From Mesorhizobium sp. (lineage in GTDB: Bacteria > Pseudomonadota > Alphaproteobacteria > Rhizobiales > Rhizobiaceae), in assembly GCA_019635735.1 (NCBI GenBank), contig JAHBYX010000010.1, positions 105,122 to 169,121 on the forward strand: a stretch of 64,000 nt of DNA, in the 5' to 3' direction. Positions 24,616-34,150 of the stretch are shown here, piece by piece. The notes beneath the pieces were generated by a model. That model was not told the origin of the DNA and did no database searches. It saw only the letters and a program-made list of their open reading frames with translations. How positions within the stretch are numbered: position 1 is the first letter of the stretch; each line of letters opens with the position of its first letter. Both the position numbers and the translations under genes were made by a program.

Positions 24616-25839
24616 ATGTCCGGGGAGAAAAGCGCCTTCGAGGGCATCGGCTTCGGCTATCGCCCGAGGGCGCCATATGCGAGCGATCCGGCGCGCTCGC
24701 GAGGGCGCTTCTATCCCGAACGCGAGAGCGAGACCCGCACACCCTTCCAGCGCGATCGCGACCGGATCATACATTCGAACGCGTTCCGCAGACTCAAACA
24801 CAAGACCCAGGTGTTCGTCGCCCACGAGGGCGATCACTACCGCACGCGGCTCACGCACTCGATCGAGGTGGCACAGATCGCTCGTGCGCTCGCCCGGGCG
24901 CTGCGCGGCGACGAGGATCTGGCCGAAGCGGTCGCACTCGTCCACGATTTCGGTCACACGCCGTTCGGCCATACCGGCGAGGATACGCTGGCCGAATGCA
25001 TGAAGGAGTTCGGCGGCTTCGACCACAATTCGCAGGCGCTGCGCGTCGTGACGAAGCTCGAGCGCCGCTACGCCGAGTTCGACGGGCTGAACCTCACCTG
25101 GGAGACACTCGAAGGGCTGGTCAAGCACAACGGCCCGCTGGTCGATGCAGCGGGGAAAGGCCTGAAAGGGCCGGTGGCGCGCTCCGTGCTCGACTTCAAC
25201 GAACTCTTCGATCTCCATCTGTCGGAGTTCTCCGGACTTGAAGCCCAGTGCGCCGCGATTGCCGACGACATCGCGTACAACGCGCACGATATCGACGACG
25301 GCCTGCGCTCAGGCCTGCTGTCCCTCGAGGCACTCGGGGAGGTCGGTCTTCCGGCGGCCATTCTCACTGAGGTCCGCAGCCTCTATCCGGCGCTCGATCC
25401 GGTCCGGACCGGGCACGAACTGGTCCGCCGCCAGATCACACGGATGGTCGAGGACGTCATCGTGACGGCGCAGGAGCGCCTGACGGAGACGAAGCCAGCA
25501 TCGGCGGACGAGGTGAGGAGGGCAGGGCGGCCAATGGTGGTCTTCTCCGCCGGCATGGCGGCGCAGGAGACAGAGCTGAAAGCCTTCCTCTACCGCAACC
25601 TTTACCGCAACCCGACCGTGATGGCGGTGCGGGCGCAGGCCGACGACGTGCTGCGCGATCTTTTCGCACGCTACATGGCCGATCCGGGCGAAATGCCCGA
25701 GGGCTGGCGCGGCCTGCTGTCGGGGGCGGCGGATATGGTCAGGGCAAGGCATGTCGCCGACTTCCTCGCAGGCATGACGGACACATATGCGCTCAAGGAG
25801 CATCGCCGCCTGTTTGACCACACCCCGGATTTGGGCTAG
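24616..25839 (+). CDS. dgt: deoxyguanosinetriphosphate triphosphohydrolase-like protein
   Basis: HD-domain dNTPase of 407 residues. It cleaves dNTPs to nucleosides and triphosphate, limiting pools and mutagenesis. The signatures are NAFRRLKHKTQVFV, the first ligand histidine in TRLTHSIEVAQIARALA, and LVHDFGHTPFGHTGE near residue 113. The length fits the alphaproteobacterial dGTPase-like type, shorter than E. coli Dgt. It is divergent from erpA, and argS follows on the same strand after 60 bases. Confidence 0.93.
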   Translation: MSGEKSAFEGIGFGYRPRAPYASDPARSRGRFYPERESETRTPFQRDRDRIIHSNAFRRLKHKTQVFVAHEGDHYRTRLTHSIEVAQIARALARALRGDEDLAEAVALVHDFGHTPFGHTGEDTLAECMKEFGGFDHNSQALRVVTKLERRYAEFDGLNLTWETLEGLVKHNGPLVDAAGKGLKGPVARSVLDFNELFDLHLSEFSGLEAQCAAIADDIAYNAHDIDDGLRSGLLSLEALGEVGLPAAILTEVRSLYPALDPVRTGHELVRRQITRMVEDVIVTAQERLTETKPASADEVRRAGRPMVVFSAGMAAQETELKAFLYRNLYRNPTVMAVRAQADDVLRDLFARYMADPGEMPEGWRGLLSGAADMVRARHVADFLAGMTDTYALKEHRRLFDHTPDLG

Positions 25840-25899
25840 GCGCAGCCGCGGCTCCGCCGGACGGCGAGAAGCCGCGATTTCTTCGACACGGACGATGCG

Positions 25900-27657
25900 A
25901 TGAACATTTTCGCCGACTTCAACGCGCGGATCAGGAAGGCAGTGGAGACGCTTGGGCTCGCTGCCAAGGATGGCGGGGCGCTCGACACCAGCCGCATCGC
26001 GGTCGAGCCGCCTCGCGACCCATCGCATGGAGACATCGCCACAAACGCGGCGATGGTGCTGGCCAAGAGCGTCGGCGACAATCCCCGCGCGCTCGCCGAA
26101 AAGATCGCAGCGGTGCTGCGCGAAGACGGCGATGTCGCGTCGGTCGAGGTCGCCGGGCCCGGCTTCATCAACCTGCGCCTCTCCGACGGGTTCTGGCACG
26201 CGGCGCTGAAGACCATGCTGGCGTCCGGCGTGGATTATGGCCGTTCGCAGGTCGGTGCAGGGCGCAAGACCAATGTCGAATATGTCTCTGCCAACCCGAC
26301 CGGGCCGATGCATGTGGGCCATTGCCGCGGCGCAGTCGTCGGAGACGTGCTGGCCAACCTGATGGCCTTCGCCGGCTACGACGTGACCAAGGAATACTAC
26401 ATCAACGACGCCGGCGTGCAGATCGACGTGCTCGGCCGCTCCGTCATGCTGCGCTACAGGCAGGCTCTCGGCGAGGATATCGGCGAGATCCCGGCCGGCC
26501 TCTATCCCGGCGACTATCTGGTGCCGGTCGGCGAGGCGCTGGCGAAGGAATTCGGCGCCGGCCTGACCCTGATGCCCGAGGACGAGGCGCTCGCCATCGT
26601 CAAGGAGCGCACGATCGTGGCCATGATGGCCATGATCCGCGAGGACCTCGCCGCGCTGAACGTCCATCACGAGGTGTTCTTCTCGGAACGCACCCTTCAT
26701 GCCGACGGCGGCCGCAAGATCCGCACGGCGCTGAACGAACTGACGATGAAGGGCCACGTTTACAAGGGCAAGCTGCCGCCACCCAAGGGACAGTTGCCGG
26801 AGGACTGGGAAGACCGCGAGCAGACGCTGTTCCGCTCTACCGATATCGGCGACGACATCGACCGGCCGCTGGTGAAGTCCGACGGCGCCTACACCTATTT
26901 CGCCGCCGACGTCGCCTATCTCTACGACAAATACTGGCGCGGTTTCCAGGAGATGATCTTCATCCTCGGCGCCGACCATGGCGGTTATGTCAAGCGCATG
27001 GAGGCGCTGGCGCGCGCCGTCGGCGGCGACGAGATCAAGCTCACCGTGCTGCTCTGCCAGCTCGTCAAGCTCTTCCGCGACGGCGAACCGGTGCGCATGT
27101 CGAAACGCTCGGGGGAGTTCGTCACCCTGCGCGAGGTGGTCGACGAGGTCGGGCGCGATCCGATCCGCTTCATGATGATCTACCGCAAGAACGATGCGCC
27201 GCTCGACTTCGACTTCGCCAAGGTGACGGAGCAGTCGAAGGACAACCCCGTATTCTATGTCCAATACGCATCGGCGCGGACGCACTCGGCCATGCGCCAG
27301 GCGGCGGAGCAGCTCGGCACGGCGATTCCGCCTGTCGCGGAACTGGCGGGCCGAGCCTATCTCCTCACCGACGAGAGCGAGATCGGGCTGATCAAGAAGC
27401 TCGCCGAGTATCCGCGCCTCATCGAAAGCGCAGCACTCGCCAAGGAGCCGCACCGGCTGGCCTTCTACCTCTACGAGGTCGCGACGGCGTTCCATGGCCA
27501 GTGGAACCGCGGCAACGACAATCCCGGCTTACGTTTTGTTAAGGTTAACGACCCAGAATTGACTTATGCCAGACTCGGGCTGGTGCAGGCAGTTTCCGGC
27601 GTCATTTCGTCCGGGCTGGCGTTGATCGGAGCCGAAGCGCCCCGGGAAATGCGTTAG
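25900..27657 (+). CDS. argS: arginyl-tRNA synthetase
   Basis: Class I synthetase of 585 residues. The HIGH equivalent is SANPTGPMHVGHCRGAVVGD (HVGH around 137-140). The KMSK equivalent is MSKRSGEFV at about 400. The N-terminal Add-1 domain and the C-terminal DALR-type anticodon-binding helices (YLYEVATAFHGQWNRGN) are both recognisable. It charges tRNA-Arg. The dgt-argS-SPOR-nagZ order is the one usually seen in rhizobia. Confidence 0.97.
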   Translation: MNIFADFNARIRKAVETLGLAAKDGGALDTSRIAVEPPRDPSHGDIATNAAMVLAKSVGDNPRALAEKIAAVLREDGDVASVEVAGPGFINLRLSDGFWHAALKTMLASGVDYGRSQVGAGRKTNVEYVSANPTGPMHVGHCRGAVVGDVLANLMAFAGYDVTKEYYINDAGVQIDVLGRSVMLRYRQALGEDIGEIPAGLYPGDYLVPVGEALAKEFGAGLTLMPEDEALAIVKERTIVAMMAMIREDLAALNVHHEVFFSERTLHADGGRKIRTALNELTMKGHVYKGKLPPPKGQLPEDWEDREQTLFRSTDIGDDIDRPLVKSDGAYTYFAADVAYLYDKYWRGFQEMIFILGADHGGYVKRMEALARAVGGDEIKLTVLLCQLVKLFRDGEPVRMSKRSGEFVTLREVVDEVGRDPIRFMMIYRKNDAPLDFDFAKVTEQSKDNPVFYVQYASARTHSAMRQAAEQLGTAIPPVAELAGRAYLLTDESEIGLIKKLAEYPRLIESAALAKEPHRLAFYLYEVATAFHGQWNRGNDNPGLRFVKVNDPELTYARLGLVQAVSGVISSGLALIGAEAPREMR

Positions 27658-27758
27658 TTCCGCCCGGAAATACCTGTCACCTTTTGCCCACATTACGCTG
27701 GTACGGCCTCTCGCTCCTGACGGGCACGTCGGGACGGGTACGAGTGTGGGAAGAAACC

Positions 27759-30700
27759 ATGGCAAGCAACTCCGTCTTGAAGGCAGCGCGTTCCTCCGAC
27801 ATTCCGGAAACCGATCCGCTGGCTGAACTCAGCCGCATAATGGGTCTGGCGAAGGAAGAGGCGGCCGCCAACTCCTCCGGAGGGGATTTCGAGATCGACC
27901 TCGAGCAGGAGCTTATGGGCGAGTTCCTCCGCGACGATGCCGAGACGCAGCCGCAGGCGCGCGCGCCGCAAGTCGCGGAAGAGGAAACCGGCTCGCTGGA
28001 GGCGGATTTCGACGACGCGTTCGCGGACATGCTGGCCGAGCCGGTCGAACCGCAGGAGCAAGAAGCCGTAGAAGTGCCGGAGCCCGGGCCTGCCGTCGCG
28101 GTGGAAGAGATCGACGTCGACCTCAAGGCGAGGGAAGCCGCGATCGAAGACGATCTTGCCGGTCTCGACGCGGCGTTCGAGGGTTTGGACCTGGCCGTAG
28201 CGGAAGATGATCAGGCGCCTGAACCGGTGGCTGGGGACGCCGAGGACGAGGCTCTGTTTGACGACCCGTCGGTGTTCGCGGATTTCGAGGAGCCGTCGGC
28301 TGTCGTTCAGCCGGCGGACGAGGTTAAGCCGGAAGCCGTTGAGGCGGACGAGCCGCAGGCTATAAGTGCGCCCGAAATCGCGCCGGCCACGACGGCTGCT
28401 CCTGCGGCCCTGTCGATAGAGGACGAGCTTCGCGCGCTCCTCGGTCAGGTGAAGATTTCCGACGCCCCTGCCGCCGAAGCCGCGACCCACGACGACCAAG
28501 CCGAGTCGCGCTCGCAGGTAGTGGAGCAGACCGCCGAACCGGCAATGGCTGACGTCGCGGACGCGGTCTCCGACGTCGATTTCGACTTTTCCGACGAGGA
28601 TTTCCTTGTCGAGCAGGCTGAGATCGCCCACGACGAAGTATTCGAGCAGTCCGAGGCAGGCAGCGGCGAGGAAATCGTCGCGCACGCTGACGAAGAGCCT
28701 GCTGCGGAAATGCCGTCCTTCGACGATTTCTCCTTTGACGAGGCCGACCTCGACTCGGCCGGCCTTGCGTCGGCGCTGGCCGAGACGCTGGCTGCGGACG
28801 AGACGGAGGATGCGCCCGAAGTGCCGGAAATCGCCCAGCACATTGCCACCGAGACCGAAGCGGCGCTTAATCCGGCCGAGGGTTCCGAAGCCGTTTCCGA
28901 GGCGTCGGACGATATGGGCATCGACCTTGAGGCGGAATTGGCAACCTTCTCGGACAAAGCGAATGAGCCTGCGAAACCCGCGACGAACGAGCGGCCTGCG
29001 CCGGAGCCGGTCGCCTTGCGCCCGCTGACATTCGCGGGAGAGCGCGCGGCTGCAACGGACCGACCCGCTGCTCCTGCCTTCGACTGGCGCAAGCGCTATG
29101 CCGAGATGAAGTCGACGGAGCCGGCAGGGTCCGCACCGGTTGCCGAGCGCGCGGCGGAGCCGAAAGCCGAACCCGCGTTTGACGATGCCGATCCATTCGC
29201 TGCCCTGGCAGCACTTGCCGCCCAGCCGCCGATCCTGCGCAGCCTTGGCCGCAGCAACCCGGTCGCGGTGACGCCGGCAGCGGCGGAACGCGCGCCTGTC
29301 CGGCAGGCGACCGTGGCTGCTCCGACGCCTGTGGTCGAGAAGCCGGCGGTTGCGGCTACGCCCGCCTCCTCGGCGCCGGCGTTTTCATCGTGGCGGACGC
29401 AGAATGCGCAAAGCGATCCCGCACCGCGCGCCTCGGCGGCCCCGAAGCCAGCCCTGCCCGAACCGGCGATTCCGCAGCGCGGCGCAACCGGCCAGACCGG
29501 CCCGCTTTTCCCCGTGCCACGGTCGGAGACCTCGTTCCAGCCACTCCGTCCGGAACCGGCGGCGACCGCCGGCGCAGCGCCTGCCTCTTCGATCTTCGCA
29601 GCGCGCCCGTCCAGCGCCGCACCCTCGGCGTCGGCTGCAACGGCAGCTTTTGCGTCCTCGCCGACTGGCGCTACCCGTCTTGCGCCGCAGCCTGTCGAGG
29701 ACGAGTTCCCCGATCTCGCCGCGCTGCTCGACGACGCCAATCTCGCTCCCGACGTCGACACGATCGAGTTTGCCGACGATGCCGTTGCACTAGCTGACGA
29801 ACTCGACATTCCGGAAATCGCCCGCGAAGAGCCGGTCGCCGCATCGTCGCCGTTCGACGACCTCGACGCGGATTTCGCCAATGCGTTTCAGCAGCTGTCC
29901 GCAGCCCCGGCGCCGAGGGCTACTCAGTCGGCCTATCGTCCGGCCGCCCAGCCCGATCCTGGCGCCGCCTACTATGTCGAGCGCCCCACGGCGCCCGCCC
30001 GCGACGCCTATGCTAACCGCCCCGCCGCGCAGAGCACCCTCGATGCGCAAGAGCCCGAGTATGACGAGCAGCTCACCGGTTTCGACATCGACCAGAGCAG
30101 CGCGGCCTATGCCGATGACGATGACGTCGCCTTCGCGGGCGATTTCTACGGCGCTGACGTCGAAAAGGAACAGCCAAAGAGAAGCCGTGGACTGCTGATC
30201 GCTGCCGCGCTGGCCGGCGTCGTCGTCATTGGCGGCATCGGCGCCTATGCCCTTAGCGGCGGATCGTCCGGCGATGATGCGCCTGCCCTGGTGAAAGCGG
30301 ATACGACGCCGGTCAAGGTGAAGCCCGAAACGCCCGGCGGCGTTGTCGTGCCGAACCAGGACGGCCAGGTCTACAATCAGGTTCGCGGACAGCCTGCGGC
30401 GGCTCCGTCGCAGGACAAGCTCGTGTCTGGCGCCGAAGAGCCGATCGCGGCGCCTGCCGCAACCGCCGCGCCGGTTGCGGCCGAACCTGCCACCGGCGAA
30501 CAGCCAGTCGCGTCTGCGCCCGCGGCTTCGACCCTGCCGGGCGTCGAGACGCCGCAGGTGAAGTCCGAAGAACGCGTCACGCCGCAGGATTCGGCGCAGA
30601 CCGCTCCTCAGTCGCAGGATGGCGTGGCGATCGCTCCGAGGAAGGTCCGCACCATGATCGTGCGACCCGACGGAACGCTCGTGCCTCGCGAGGATCCGCC

Positions 30701-31310
30701 GGCCGCATCCGCCGAGACGACCGGCACGGCCATGCAGACGATGCCGGCCGGCGCCGACCCGGCCACGATGGCCAACGTCCAGCCTGGAGCCCAGATCCCC
30801 TCGGCCGTCCCGGGTGCCCAGGACGAGGTATCGATCCTGCCGGCGGAGAACTCCGAGGAACCCGCATCCGACCTCCAGACGCCGGCACCGTCGGATGTGA
30901 TCGTGCCGATGCCGCGGCCGAGCCATTCGGTGACGGCCGCGACCGAAGAGCCGGTGCGGCAGGCTGCGGCGCCGCCCGCCCCGGTGCGCAGCGAGCCTGC
31001 TCCCCAGCCGGCTGCCCCGGCCGCGCAGGAGGCGAGTGCGCCCGCAGCGACCGCGCCTGTCGCGCAGAGCCTCTGGAGCGTGCAGATCGCCTCGCAGCCG
31101 ACCCGCGAGGGAGCACAGTCGTCCTATGAGGATCTGGCACGGCGCTACGGCAGCGTGCTCGGCGGCAAGGGCGTGAACATCATCCAGGCCGAAGTGGCAG
31201 GGAAGGGCACGATGTGGCGCGTGCGCGTGCCGGCGGCCTCGAAGAACGACGCCAACATCCTGTGCGCAAAACTGAAGACGGCCGGCGGAAGCTGCTTCGT
31301 CACGCAGTGA
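27759..31310 (+). CDS. giant SPOR-domain membrane protein
   Basis: The product is 1183 residues from the ATG at 27759, which has GGAAG upstream. About 800 residues of acidic, then proline/alanine-rich low-complexity cytoplasmic sequence come first (recurrent DDLDADF, EEPVAAS and FDDADPFAAL-like pieces). A single membrane helix follows near 811-835 (LLIAAALAGVVVIGGIGAYAL), then another Pro/Ala linker. The SPOR domain occupies about 1104-1183 (SLWSVQIASQPTREGAQSSY to CAKLKTAGGSCFVTQ). SPOR domains bind denuded glycan strands at the division septum. The disordered cytoplasmic part is unusually long. It sits between argS and nagZ and ends at a strong terminator. Confidence 0.9.
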   Translation: MASNSVLKAARSSDIPETDPLAELSRIMGLAKEEAAANSSGGDFEIDLEQELMGEFLRDDAETQPQARAPQVAEEETGSLEADFDDAFADMLAEPVEPQEQEAVEVPEPGPAVAVEEIDVDLKAREAAIEDDLAGLDAAFEGLDLAVAEDDQAPEPVAGDAEDEALFDDPSVFADFEEPSAVVQPADEVKPEAVEADEPQAISAPEIAPATTAAPAALSIEDELRALLGQVKISDAPAAEAATHDDQAESRSQVVEQTAEPAMADVADAVSDVDFDFSDEDFLVEQAEIAHDEVFEQSEAGSGEEIVAHADEEPAAEMPSFDDFSFDEADLDSAGLASALAETLAADETEDAPEVPEIAQHIATETEAALNPAEGSEAVSEASDDMGIDLEAELATFSDKANEPAKPATNERPAPEPVALRPLTFAGERAAATDRPAAPAFDWRKRYAEMKSTEPAGSAPVAERAAEPKAEPAFDDADPFAALAALAAQPPILRSLGRSNPVAVTPAAAERAPVRQATVAAPTPVVEKPAVAATPASSAPAFSSWRTQNAQSDPAPRASAAPKPALPEPAIPQRGATGQTGPLFPVPRSETSFQPLRPEPAATAGAAPASSIFAARPSSAAPSASAATAAFASSPTGATRLAPQPVEDEFPDLAALLDDANLAPDVDTIEFADDAVALADELDIPEIAREEPVAASSPFDDLDADFANAFQQLSAAPAPRATQSAYRPAAQPDPGAAYYVERPTAPARDAYANRPAAQSTLDAQEPEYDEQLTGFDIDQSSAAYADDDDVAFAGDFYGADVEKEQPKRSRGLLIAAALAGVVVIGGIGAYALSGGSSGDDAPALVKADTTPVKVKPETPGGVVVPNQDGQVYNQVRGQPAAAPSQDKLVSGAEEPIAAPAATAAPVAAEPATGEQPVASAPAASTLPGVETPQVKSEERVTPQDSAQTAPQSQDGVAIAPRKVRTMIVRPDGTLVPREDPPAASAETTGTAMQTMPAGADPATMANVQPGAQIPSAVPGAQDEVSILPAENSEEPASDLQTPAPSDVIVPMPRPSHSVTAATEEPVRQAAAPPAPVRSEPAPQPAAPAAQEASAPAATAPVAQSLWSVQIASQPTREGAQSSYEDLARRYGSVLGGKGVNIIQAEVAGKGTMWRVRVPAASKNDANILCAKLKTAGGSCFVTQ

Positions 31311-31329
31311 CCCGAACCGGAGAACGATC

Positions 31330-31360
31330 AACGGGCGCCCCCGCGGCGCCCGTTTTCGTT
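31330..31360 (+). terminator. rho-independent terminator of the SPOR gene
   Basis: Stem AACGGGCGCC / GGCGCCCGTT around a short CCCGC loop, followed by TTCGTT, 19 bases after the stop codon. Confidence 0.85.
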
Positions 31361-31473
31361 CAGGCCGGCGATGAGTGGCTGGGTACGGTCGAGAAGACGA
31401 GAACGACTGCGCGCCGTAACGCGGCCGGAGAGAGCCATGTGCAGCGCGTGCGGCTTTGCTCTAGACTCGCGAC

Positions 31474-32493
31474 ATGACCGAATCAAAAGCCATGATCCTG
31501 GGCTGTTCCGGCCTGTCGCTGACGCCAGACGAGGCGGCGTTCTTCCGCGACGAACGGCCATGGGCGTTCATCCTCTTCGCGCGCAACATAGCGGAGCCCG
31601 GCCAGATCAGGGACCTGGTCGGCTCGCTGCGCCAGAGCGTCGGACGCGATGACGCACTGGTCTTCATCGACCAGGAGGGGGGGCGCGTGCAGAGGCTGCG
31701 TCCGCCGCTCGCGCCGAACTATCCTCCGGGTGCGGCTCTCGGTGCCCTTTACCGGCAGGACGCGAGCGCGGGCCTGCGCGCTGCCTGGCTGATGTCGCGC
31801 CTGCACGCCTTCGATCTGTCGAAGCTCGGCATCACCGCCGACTGCCTTCCGGTCCTCGACGTTCCGGTGGAGGGCGCTCATGACGTCATCGGCAATCGTG
31901 CCTACGGGAAGGATCCCGACACGGTCGGTGCGATGGGCCGGGCGGCGGCGGAAGGGCTGCTGGCGGGCGGGGTGCTGCCGGTGATCAAGCATATTCCAGG
32001 TCACGGACGCGCATTTTCGGATTCGCATCACGCGCTGCCTGTCGTCGACACGCCGCTCGACGAGCTCCGCCGGCACGATTTCGCGCCGTTCAGGGCCAAT
32101 GCCGGCTTCGGCATGGCGATGACCGCGCATGTGATCTATTCGGCGATCGATCCCGAACGCCCGGCAACGACGTCGCCGACGGTCATCTCGGACTACATCC
32201 GCGGCGAGATCGGTTTCGACGGCCTGCTGATGAGCGACGATCTGTCGATGAAGGCGCTTTCTGGGGATTTCGCCGACCGCGCCCGTGCAAGCCTTGCGGC
32301 GGGCTGCGATGTGGTTCTTCACTGCAACGGGGTGATGGACGAGATGGCGCCGGTGGCGGCCGCGGCTCCGGTTCTGGCCGGCAAGGCGCAGGAGCGTGCG
32401 GCAAAGGCAATGGCGCCTCTCGGCAAGACGGACGGCGTCGACGAGCGCGCCGTTCGCGACGAATTCGCGGCCTTCTTCGAGGCCGTGGCATGA
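31474..32493 (+). CDS. nagZ: beta-N-acetylhexosaminidase (peptidoglycan recycling)
   Basis: Glycoside hydrolase family 3 enzyme of 339 residues. It removes N-acetylglucosamine from GlcNAc-anhydroMurNAc peptides in the cytosol. The catalytic loop KHIPGHGRAFSDSHHALPVVD carries the Asp-His pair, and the nucleophile Asp lies in LLMSDDLSM near residue 254. FIDQEGGRVQRL is also typical. The position after the SPOR gene and before scpA is as in other rhizobia. Confidence 0.95.
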   Translation: MTESKAMILGCSGLSLTPDEAAFFRDERPWAFILFARNIAEPGQIRDLVGSLRQSVGRDDALVFIDQEGGRVQRLRPPLAPNYPPGAALGALYRQDASAGLRAAWLMSRLHAFDLSKLGITADCLPVLDVPVEGAHDVIGNRAYGKDPDTVGAMGRAAAEGLLAGGVLPVIKHIPGHGRAFSDSHHALPVVDTPLDELRRHDFAPFRANAGFGMAMTAHVIYSAIDPERPATTSPTVISDYIRGEIGFDGLLMSDDLSMKALSGDFADRARASLAAGCDVVLHCNGVMDEMAPVAAAAPVLAGKAQERAAKAMAPLGKTDGVDERAVRDEFAAFFEAVA

Positions 32494-32508
32494 GGAACGG
32501 TTCTGCGC

Positions 32509-33369
32509 GTGAACGAGCGGAGCGACACAAGGCCAGGGCCTAGCAAGGACCCGAAAGCCACGCCGATGGACCGCCTGTGGGCGGACAACGACGATCTGCG
32601 TCCGGATCCCGACGAAGCGCTGGTGGTCGACGTTTCCGGTTTCGAAGGCCCGCTCGACCTTTTGCTGCATCTCGCCCGCACCCAGAAGGTCGATCTGGCG
32701 CGCATCTCGATCCTGGCGCTGGTCGAACAGTATCTCGTCTTCATCGACCGCGTGCGCAAGCTCAAGCTCGAAATCGCCGCCGACTATCTCGTGATGGCGG
32801 CCTGGCTCGCCTACCTCAAGTCCAAGCTTCTGATCCCCAAGCAGGCGGGTGACGAGGAGGAGAGCGGTGAGGAGATGGCCGCTATCCTGCAGTTCCGGCT
32901 GAAGCGCCTGGAGGCGATGCGCGACATGGCCGCGCGGCTGGTCAACCGCAACCGGCTCGGCCGCGACGTGTTTGCCCGCGGCATGCCCGAGACGGTGGTT
33001 GTCGAGACGACGAGCACCTACTCCGCGTCACTCTACGATCTCCTGACCGCCTATGCGGCGCAACGGCAGCGGCAGGCGATCACCAATGTCCGCATTGCCA
33101 AACGCGCCGTCTGGTCGCTCAAGGAGGCGCGCGACATCCTCATAAGGCTCGTCGGCCGCATGAAAGACTGGACGGCGCTCGACCGGTTCCTGATCGAATA
33201 CATCGCCGCGCCACAGGAGCGGGCGACGGTGATTGCAAGTTCCTTTGCGGCGAGCCTCGAACTCGTCCGCGAAGGCAAGCTCGAAGTCCGCCAGGACGGC
33301 GCATTCGCGACGATCTACCTGCGCGGCGGTCCGAAGGCCGACCGGCTGGCGGAGGTTGCCTATGATTGA
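32509..33369 (+). CDS. scpA: segregation and condensation protein A
   Basis: The product is 286 residues. The kleisin N-terminal pattern DVSGFEGPLDLLLHLARTQKVDL is followed by a long helix (AADYLVMAAWLAYLKSKLLIP) and a C-terminal winged-helix segment. ScpA bridges SMC heads in chromosome condensation. The start is taken as the GTG at 32509 with GAGGAACGG upstream; an ATG at 32566 is an alternative. It overlaps scpB by eight bases. Confidence 0.93.
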   Translation: MNERSDTRPGPSKDPKATPMDRLWADNDDLRPDPDEALVVDVSGFEGPLDLLLHLARTQKVDLARISILALVEQYLVFIDRVRKLKLEIAADYLVMAAWLAYLKSKLLIPKQAGDEEESGEEMAAILQFRLKRLEAMRDMAARLVNRNRLGRDVFARGMPETVVVETTSTYSASLYDLLTAYAAQRQRQAITNVRIAKRAVWSLKEARDILIRLVGRMKDWTALDRFLIEYIAAPQERATVIASSFAASLELVREGKLEVRQDGAFATIYLRGGPKADRLAEVAYD

Positions 33370-34102
33370 TGGTGGAAACGCGGCCATGTCCTTCGTCGAC
33401 GACGACGACCCAGGTGGGCCGGAGCCTTTCGACAATCCGGCGGCGCGGCTGCATCTGGCCGAGACGGTGCGGATGGCCGAGGCGATCGTCTTTGCCTCCG
33501 CCGAACCGGTGTCGGAGAAAGCGCTGGCCGCCCGGCTGCCGCAGGGCAGCAACGTCCGCGTGGTGATGACCGAGTTGCAGCGCGTCTACGAGAAACGCGG
33601 TGTCAATCTCGTCCGTATCGGCGACGCCTGGGCCTTCCGCACCGCCGGCGATCTCGCCTTCCTGATGAACCGAGACGCCGTGCAGCAAAAGAAACTGTCG
33701 CGCGCCGGGCTCGAGGTTTTGGCAATTGCCGCCTACCACCAGCCGGTCACACGCGCCGAGATCGAAGAAATCCGCGGGGTCGAGACGTCGAAGGGCACGC
33801 TCGACCTTTTGATGGAAACCGGCTGGATCCGCATGCGTGGCCGCCGCCGTACCCCCGGCCGGCCGGTGACCTACGGGACGACGGACGCTTTCCTCGACCA
33901 TTTCGGCCTCGCCGAGATCCGCGACCTGCCGGGCATGGACGAGTTGAAGGGTGCCGGACTCCTGTCGACGCGCATGCCGTCGAACTTCCAGGTGCCGACG
34001 CCGATGGCCGATCCGGGACTGCTCGCCGACGACGAGGACGAGCTGACCGACATCGACCTCGAGGAACTCGGCCTGTTGACACCCAAGGGCGGGGATGATT
34101 GA
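33362..34102 (+). CDS. scpB: segregation and condensation protein B
   Basis: The product is 246 residues. Two winged-helix domains are seen: RMAEAIVFASAEPVSEKALAA, and SRAGLEVLAIAAYHQPVTRAEIEEIRGV, with a GRPVTYGTTDAFLDHFGL motif. ScpB dimers bind ScpA and regulate SMC. The ATG at 33362 lies inside the scpA end, giving translational coupling; an ATG at 33386 is a possible alternative. The acidic C-terminal tail is typical. Confidence 0.93.
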   Translation: MIDGGNAAMSFVDDDDPGGPEPFDNPAARLHLAETVRMAEAIVFASAEPVSEKALAARLPQGSNVRVVMTELQRVYEKRGVNLVRIGDAWAFRTAGDLAFLMNRDAVQQKKLSRAGLEVLAIAAYHQPVTRAEIEEIRGVETSKGTLDLLMETGWIRMRGRRRTPGRPVTYGTTDAFLDHFGLAEIRDLPGMDELKGAGLLSTRMPSNFQVPTPMADPGLLADDEDELTDIDLEELGLLTPKGGDD

Positions 34103-34150
34103 CGGTGCGGGCCGTCGCGCGCGGCACGACCGGTCGAGGTAGAGCAACAG

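Noticed and set aside
25309..27495. Long minus-strand open frame opposite dgt and argS
   Set aside because: Its product looks like codon-shadow sequence, spanning two clear plus-strand genes.
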